From: GCA-002840015 sp033765245
GTDB lineage: Bacteria > Pseudomonadota > Gammaproteobacteria > Xanthomonadales > Xanthomonadaceae
Length of the DNA: 18,566 nucleotides
NCBI GenBank assembly: GCA_033765245.1
Contig: JANRIF010000140.1
Location: 1 to 18,566, forward strand
Reading direction: 5' to 3'
Shown here: positions 14,026 through 18,566 of the stretch, piece after piece
How the letters are laid out: each line of letters opens with the position of its first letter
How positions within the stretch are numbered: position 1 is the first letter of the stretch
Translations under genes and position numbers: made by a program
The notes under the pieces: generated by a model
The model's database searches: none
Told to the model about the DNA's origin: nothing
What the model saw: only the letters and a program-made list of their open reading frames with translations

Positions 14026-15225
14026 CTAAACCGCCAGATCGTTCGCACTGGTAATCGCCAGGATCACGCCCAGGATGATGGTGCCGATCAGGCTGCCGAT
14101 CACCAGGATGGCGATGGGCTCGATCAGGATCAGCACGCGCTTCATACGGTTGCGGCCGGATTGTTCGTACAGACGCGCCAGCGAGTCGAGCATCGCGGGC
14201 AATTGTCCGGAGCGTTCGCCGACGCGGATCAGGTTGTAGCCGGTGGCGGTCAGGGCGTCCTGATCCTCCAGCGCATCGGCCAACGCGGTGCCGCCACGCA
14301 CGGCGCGGGTGACTTCACCCATGCGGTGGCGTCGGTGCGGCAACTGCAGGCCGCTTTGCGCCAGTTCCAGCGCCCGCATCAGCGGCACCCGGTTGCCGAG
14401 CAGCGCGCCCAATACCTTGGCCCAGCGCGCGGTGTCCGACTCCACCAGCCAGGGGCCGATCAGCGGCAACCGCGCCAGCCGGTCGAGCACGCCCTCGCGC
14501 ACGCCGGGACGCCGCCACCATTGCGCCAACGCCACCCCGGCCGTCACCAGTGCCAGCAACAGATACACGCCATTGCGGTTGGTCCATGTGCCCAGCCCAA
14601 GCACCGCCCAGGCCAGGAACGGCAGATCCTCGGCGTGTGCCAATAGCGAGGCGAACTTCGGCACCACGAACACGAACATCAGCGCCACCGCCGCAGCGCC
14701 CGCCACCACCAGCACGCTCGGATAGATCAGTGCATTGCGCATTTCGCTGCGCAGGGTGTGTTCGTATTCCAGTTGCGCCGCGGCATCGGCCAGCGAGCGC
14801 CCCAGTTCGCCGGTCAACTCGCCGGCGCGCGCCAGTTGCAGCACGTATTCGGGAAACGGCAAACCGCTGGCGGCCAGCGTGGCCGAAAAGGCTTGACCGC
14901 GCTGCAGCGCGCGCGACATTCCAGCGAAGGCGGCGACGATTTGCGGATGGTGTGCCGACACGCCTTGCGCCGCGACCGCATCGGCCACCGACACGCCCGA
15001 GTTGAGCATGGTCGACAACTCCTGCAGCGCCAGGATCACATCGGTCGGCTTGAGCCGGCCGCGGCGGCCGGTCTTGCCGGCCACCTCGTCGCTGCTCTGC
15101 AGCGCAATCACCGACAACCCGCGTCGTTCCAGCGCCCGCGCTGCGGCACGCTCATTGTCGGCGCGCAGCACCCCGCTGAAGGTCATGCCATCGGCATTCA
15201 GGGCCTGGTAGTGAAAGCGGGCCAT
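14026..15225 (-). CDS. gspF: Type II secretion system inner-membrane platform protein F
   Basis: The product is 399 residues, normal for GspF, the polytopic centre of the inner-membrane platform that couples GspE ATPase action to pseudopilus growth. The N terminus MARFHYQALNADG is typical. The first T2SSF domain is at about 63-190 with LSTMLNSGVSVADAV at 70-84 and ARAGELTGELGRSL at 132-145. The second is at about 265-390 with LGALLGNRVPLMRALE at 272-287 and RVGERSGQLPAMLDSLA at 334-350. Transmembrane helices are near 168-188, 218-236 and 364-390. The start lies 21 bases after the secF stop and has no strong ribosome-binding site, so coupling to secF translation is possible. Its usual upstream neighbour gspE is absent. 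The stop codon abuts the heptad repeat. Confidence 0.96.
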   Translation of the reverse strand: MARFHYQALNADGMTFSGVLRADNERAAARALERRGLSVIALQSSDEVAGKTGRRGRLKPTDVILALQELSTMLNSGVSVADAVAAQGVSAHHPQIVAAFAGMSRALQRGQAFSATLAASGLPFPEYVLQLARAGELTGELGRSLADAAAQLEYEHTLRSEMRNALIYPSVLVVAGAAAVALMFVFVVPKFASLLAHAEDLPFLAWAVLGLGTWTNRNGVYLLLALVTAGVALAQWWRRPGVREGVLDRLARLPLIGPWLVESDTARWAKVLGALLGNRVPLMRALELAQSGLQLPHRRHRMGEVTRAVRGGTALADALEDQDALTATGYNLIRVGERSGQLPAMLDSLARLYEQSGRNRMKRVLILIEPIAILVIGSLIGTIILGVILAITSANDLAV

Positions 15226-15246
15226 CGCTGCCGCGCGGGGTTCCGG

Positions 15247-16227
15247 TTACGGCCGGCGAGCCAGCTCGGCGTCGTCGCGGGCCTTGGGCATCAGGTCCTG
15301 CTTGGTCACGCCCAACTTGAGCAGCACCGGGCACGCGAAGAAGATCGACGACAGCGTGCCGATCACGATGCCAACGATCAACGCCAGCGAGAACCCCTGC
15401 AGGCTCGGCCCGCCGAACAGATACAGTGCAATCACCGTGAGCAGCGTGGTCAGCGAGGTCATGATGGTGCGCGCCAACGTGTTGTTGATGGCGCGGTTGA
15501 GCACCTCGGTCGGCGCCATGCCGCGGGTGGAGCGGAACAACTCGCGCACGCGGTCGAACACCACGATCTTGTCGTTGACCGAATAACCATCCACTGCCAG
15601 CACCGCCGCCAGCACGGTGAGATCGAAGTCCATGCCGGTGACCGCGAAGAAGCCAAGCGTGATCAGCACGTCGTGCAGTTCGCCGGCCACGGTGGACACC
15701 GCGAACTTCCATTCGAAGCGCATCGCGATGTAGATCATGATGCCGGTCAGCACCACCAGCACTGCCACCACGCCGTTGTAGGCCAGCTCCTTGCCGACCT
15801 GCGGGCCGACGAATTCGCTGCGCTTGATGACGACTTGGTTACCGCCGGTCTGCAACGCCTCCAGCACGCGCTGGCCGAGCGCCGCGTTGCGGGTGTCGAG
15901 ACCGCCCTGCGCGGCGTCCTCGACCGGTTCCTTTTTTGCCGGCTCGCGCTCGGGCGCCAGACGGATCGCGAAATTGCTGGAATCGAAGCGCTGGACCACC
16001 GCGCCGTGGAACCCCGCGGCTTCCAGCGCCTTGCCGACATCGGCCTGCTCCATCGGCGCGCTATAGCTCACCTCGACCAGCGTGCCACCGGTGAAATCGA
16101 GCGCGAAGTTCAAGCCGCGCGTCGCCAGCGCCAGGATCGAACCCAGCACCAGCACCACCGAGATCGCCATCGTGTAGCGGCGAATGCCCATGAAATTGAC
16201 ATTGCTGGTAGGACTGAAGAATTCCAT
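15247..16227 (-). CDS. secF: Protein-export membrane protein SecF
   Basis: The product is 326 residues, close to E. coli SecF (323). It acts with SecD and YajC beside SecYEG, using the proton gradient to pull exported proteins through the inner membrane. Helix 1 is at about 18-36, followed by LNFALDFTGGTLVEV at 39-53, the start of the periplasmic domain. Five further helices lie at about 150-305. The conserved DGYSVNDKIVVFDRVREL motif at 213-230 includes D219, in the region of the proton-relay residue. The periplasmic domain carries a charged low-complexity stretch, APEREPAKKEPVEDA, at 91-105. The ATG at 16227 has GGAG eight bases upstream and follows secD by 11 bases. An in-frame extension to 16443 would overlap the end of secD. 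Confidence 0.96.
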   Translation of the reverse strand: MEFFSPTSNVNFMGIRRYTMAISVVLVLGSILALATRGLNFALDFTGGTLVEVSYSAPMEQADVGKALEAAGFHGAVVQRFDSSNFAIRLAPEREPAKKEPVEDAAQGGLDTRNAALGQRVLEALQTGGNQVVIKRSEFVGPQVGKELAYNGVVAVLVVLTGIMIYIAMRFEWKFAVSTVAGELHDVLITLGFFAVTGMDFDLTVLAAVLAVDGYSVNDKIVVFDRVRELFRSTRGMAPTEVLNRAINNTLARTIMTSLTTLLTVIALYLFGGPSLQGFSLALIVGIVIGTLSSIFFACPVLLKLGVTKQDLMPKARDDAELARRP

Positions 16228-16238
16228 GTCCGTGCTCC

Positions 16239-18107
16239 TCAGACCGAAACCGATTTGACTTTGCGCGCACCGCCGTACACCAGGGTGGCCAGCGCGCGGC
16301 TGACCGTGACCGAGGTGAACATCGAGGTGAGCACACCGAATATCAGCACCACCGCAAACCCGCGCACGGGTCCGGAACCGAAGCCGAACAACGCAATGGC
16401 AGCGATCAGCTTGGCGACGTTGGAATCCAGGATCACCGTCCACGCCCGTTCGTAGCCGGCCTTGATGCTGGCGACCGGGGTGTTGCCACCGCGCAGTTCA
16501 TCGCGGATGCGCTCGCAGATCAGCACGTTGCCGTCGATCGCCATGCCCAGCGTCAACACGATGCCGGCGATGCCGGGCATGGTCAAGGTGGCGTTGGCCA
16601 GCGAGAGCACCGCGGCCAGCAACACCAGGTTGGCAAACAGCGCCACCACCGAGATCAGCCCGAACAAGTGGTAGTACACCACCATCAGCAAGCACACCGC
16701 GACGAATCCGATCACGATCGCGCGCTCGCCGGCGTCGATGTTGTCCTGACCCAGACTTGGACCGATCACGCGCTCCTCGACGATGTCGACCGGCGCCGCC
16801 AGCGAACCGGCGCGCAGCAGCAGCGCCAATTGCGAGGCTTCCTTGATGCTGTCCAGGCCGGTGGTCTGGAATTGCTTACCGAACACGCCGCGAATGGTGG
16901 CGACCGAGACCACCTCCTCGGTGATGCGCGCGGTGCGCACTTCCTTGCCGTCGACCATGCGCGTTTCCGGGGTGCGCTCGATGAACACCACCGCCATCGG
17001 TTTGCCGACATTCTCCGAAGTGAAGTCGAACATGCGCTTGCCGCCGACGCTGTTGAGCGTCACCGAGACCTGCGGGCCACCGCCCTGCGGATCGGTACCG
17101 GACATCGCATCCACCAGTTGATCGCCGGACGCGATGATGCGGCGGCTGAGCAACACCGGAATCGGCTTGCCGTCGGGGCCTACGTCACGGCGGTAGTAGA
17201 CCCGCGCCTCCGGCGGCACCCGCCCGCTGCGCACGGCTTCGTACGGATCGCCATCGACCACCGCGCGATATTCGAGAGTAGCGGTGGCGCCCAGCACTTT
17301 CTTCGCCTGCGCGGTGTCCTGCACGCCCGGCAATTGCACCACGATGCGGCTGGCGCCCTGACGCTGGATGATCGGCTCGGCCACGCCGAGTTCGTTGACG
17401 CGATTGCGCAGGGTGCCGATGTTCTGATCGACCGCGCCGTTGGTGATCGCCACCAGATCGGCGGGGCGCACCGTCGCCACCAGCAGTGTCGGGCTAGCGC
17501 CGTCCTCGACCAGCAACTGCGGTTGGGCGCGGGTGATTTCGGTGATGGCGCGATCGTGGTCACCCGCGTCGCGCAACTCCACCGCGATCCGGCCGGGGGT
17601 GCGGTTGACCCCGAGATAACCGATCTTGGCGTCGCGCAGAACGGTGCGGATGTCGTCGGCGAAGGCGTTTTCGCGCTTGTCGATCGCGGCGCGTTCGTCC
17701 ACTTCCATCAGGAAGTGCACGCCGCCCTGCAAGTCCAGGCCCAGGTTCATCGGTGTTGCGCGGATCATGCGCAGCCAGTCCGGCACGGTGGAGGCCAGAT
17801 TGAGCGCCACCACATAGTTGCGGCCGAGTTCGTTGCGCAGCACGTCGGCGGCGCGCAACTGCACGTCGGCGTTGGCCATGCGCACCAGTAGGGTGTCGGC
17901 GCCCAACTCGATCCCGGTCGAAGCGAGGCTTTCGCGGGTCAAGGCGGCCTCGACCCTCGTCTTGAGCGCCTCGTCGAGCGAGCCACCGCGATTGGCGCTG
18001 ACCTGCACCGCCGGATCCTGCGGGAACAGGTTGGGCAACGAATACACCACGCCGAAAATCAGAACCAGCGCGACCAGAACATATTTCCAGCGGGGAAACT
18101 CGAGCAT
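16239..18107 (-). CDS. secD: Protein-export membrane protein SecD
   Basis: The product is 622 residues (E. coli 615). The first transmembrane helix is at about 8-28. The conserved NLGLDLQGGVHFLMEVD at 121-137 opens the large periplasmic region, with the P1 base and head between about 120 and 445. Five helices follow at about 460-612. The GMAIDGNVLICERIRDE motif at 521-537 holds D525, matching the essential transmembrane Asp of E. coli SecD. It drives late steps of Sec export with SecF, which follows by 11 bases. The start at 18107 gives the usual short cytoplasmic N terminus, and the ribosome-binding site is weak. The 60-base yajC-secD gap holds a GC hairpin. Confidence 0.97.
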   Translation of the reverse strand: MLEFPRWKYVLVALVLIFGVVYSLPNLFPQDPAVQVSANRGGSLDEALKTRVEAALTRESLASTGIELGADTLLVRMANADVQLRAADVLRNELGRNYVVALNLASTVPDWLRMIRATPMNLGLDLQGGVHFLMEVDERAAIDKRENAFADDIRTVLRDAKIGYLGVNRTPGRIAVELRDAGDHDRAITEITRAQPQLLVEDGASPTLLVATVRPADLVAITNGAVDQNIGTLRNRVNELGVAEPIIQRQGASRIVVQLPGVQDTAQAKKVLGATATLEYRAVVDGDPYEAVRSGRVPPEARVYYRRDVGPDGKPIPVLLSRRIIASGDQLVDAMSGTDPQGGGPQVSVTLNSVGGKRMFDFTSENVGKPMAVVFIERTPETRMVDGKEVRTARITEEVVSVATIRGVFGKQFQTTGLDSIKEASQLALLLRAGSLAAPVDIVEERVIGPSLGQDNIDAGERAIVIGFVAVCLLMVVYYHLFGLISVVALFANLVLLAAVLSLANATLTMPGIAGIVLTLGMAIDGNVLICERIRDELRGGNTPVASIKAGYERAWTVILDSNVAKLIAAIALFGFGSGPVRGFAVVLIFGVLTSMFTSVTVSRALATLVYGGARKVKSVSV

Positions 18108-18125
18108 GGCGCAATCAGCCGCAAG

Positions 18126-18143
18126 CGGCCGCGCGAGCGGCCG
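18126..18143 (-). other. GC-rich stem-loop in the yajC-secD spacer
   Basis: CGGCCGC and GCGGCCG flank a four-base centre, giving a 7-bp stem. No T run follows on the minus strand, so it is not a normal terminator. It could shield or pause the transcript between the two genes, but its function is unknown. Confidence 0.4.
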
Positions 18144-18167
18144 GGAGGAAGGGAGGGTGGGGACGGA

Positions 18168-18503
18168 TCAGTGGGCTTTCAACGAGCCCTTGGGCAACAC
18201 GGTGGCGATCGCGCCGCGCTGCACCTTGATCTTGACGCCATCGGCGATCTCGATCGTGACGAAGTGCTCGCCCAACTCGTCGATGCGACCGGCAATGCCG
18301 CCAGCGGCGATCACCTCGTCGCCCTTCGCCAGCTTCGCGACCAGCTCGCGGTGTTCCTTGGCGCGTTTCATCTGCGGCCGGATCAGGAAGAACCAGAACA
18401 CCACGAAGAACACGCCGAGCATGATCAACGGCTGCATGGGATTGGGCTGCGCGCCGGCGGCCTGCGCATAGGCGGGTGACACGAACAAGTCCAGCGGATT
18501 CAT
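18168..18503 (-). CDS. yajC: Preprotein translocase subunit YajC
   Basis: The product is 111 residues, a usual length. A short periplasmic N terminus is followed by one transmembrane helix at about 24-41 (LIMLGVFFVVFWFFL), the family motif IRPQMKRAKEH at 41-51, and a small cytoplasmic domain with GDEVIAAGGIAGRI at 61-74. YajC associates with SecDF and is normally encoded directly upstream of secD, as here. The ATG at 18503 is the only sensible start, though the ribosome-binding site is weak. The 63 bases upstream to the window edge hold no visible gene end. CATACT on the minus strand at 18558-18553 could be a -10 box, but its -35 would lie at or beyond the edge. tgt, the common upstream neighbour, cannot be seen. 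Confidence 0.96.
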   Translation of the reverse strand: MNPLDLFVSPAYAQAAGAQPNPMQPLIMLGVFFVVFWFFLIRPQMKRAKEHRELVAKLAKGDEVIAAGGIAGRIDELGEHFVTIEIADGVKIKVQRGAIATVLPKGSLKAH

Positions 18504-18566
18504 CGTTTCGTCGACTCGGTGGCGACCCTGAAGGGCCCGGTAAAGATCGGCAAGTATGCCACGCTG

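Noticed and set aside
13713..14048. Open frame encoding repeated GLGTRDS units on the minus strand
   Set aside because: It is a translation of the heptad array running into the gspF and gspG ends out of frame. Similar repeated peptides in databases are by-products of such DNA repeats.
14758..16455. 565-codon open frame on the plus strand across gspF and secF
   Set aside because: It is antisense to two genes with conserved membrane motifs and crosses their junction.

Overview
The window is GC-rich, tightly packed chromosomal DNA. It most likely comes from a gammaproteobacterium of the Xanthomonadales/Lysobacterales, perhaps Rhodanobacteraceae-like. This rests on the type II secretion genes lying in the xps order F-G-H-I-J-K-L-M-N(C)-D with a lipoprotein secretin, and on a GGGACTC-type heptad repeat of a kind I associate with that order. 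The taxon is an inference. No gene-free stretch exceeds 300 bases.

Left part (1-6477). A secreted or membrane-anchored TPR-like protein runs off the left edge on the minus strand and is divergent from rnd (ribonuclease D). rnd is followed by tRNA-Ala(CGC) and a strong intrinsic terminator. Next is a two-gene plus-strand unit: an anchored FG-GAP/VCBS beta-propeller protein with seven calcium-loop motifs and an ASPIC/UnbV-like C terminus, overlapping a polytopic membrane protein of unknown function. Then comes a short-chain dehydrogenase gene followed by a TetR-type regulator gene. In front of this pair are two perfect TGACC-N3-GGTCA dyads 31 bp apart, the first placed just after a perfect TTGACA box. 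This looks like an autoregulated TetR operon.

Right part (6458-18503). Thirteen consecutive minus-strand genes read right to left: yajC, secD, secF, gspF, gspG, gspH, gspI, gspJ, gspK, gspL, gspM, gspC (xpsN-like), gspD. Most junctions are a few bases, often ATGA overlaps, so the block is probably one long operon or a few nested ones. YajC-SecDF assists export across the inner membrane. The Gsp proteins then build the inner-membrane platform, the pseudopilus and the outer-membrane secretin that carry folded proteins out. The ATPase gene gspE, normally next to gspF, is absent, and only 21 bases separate secF from gspF.

The main non-coding oddity is the 249-base gspF-gspG spacer. It holds 15 perfect copies of a 7-base unit that begin directly at the gspF stop codon. 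On the mRNA strand these are 15 regularly spaced GGG tracts, a G-quadruplex-type pattern, followed by complementary anti-repeats. I did not find a clearly new gene system. The best candidates for undescribed biology are this repeat element, the sec-gsp linkage without gspE, and the uncharacterised VCBS/membrane-protein pair.
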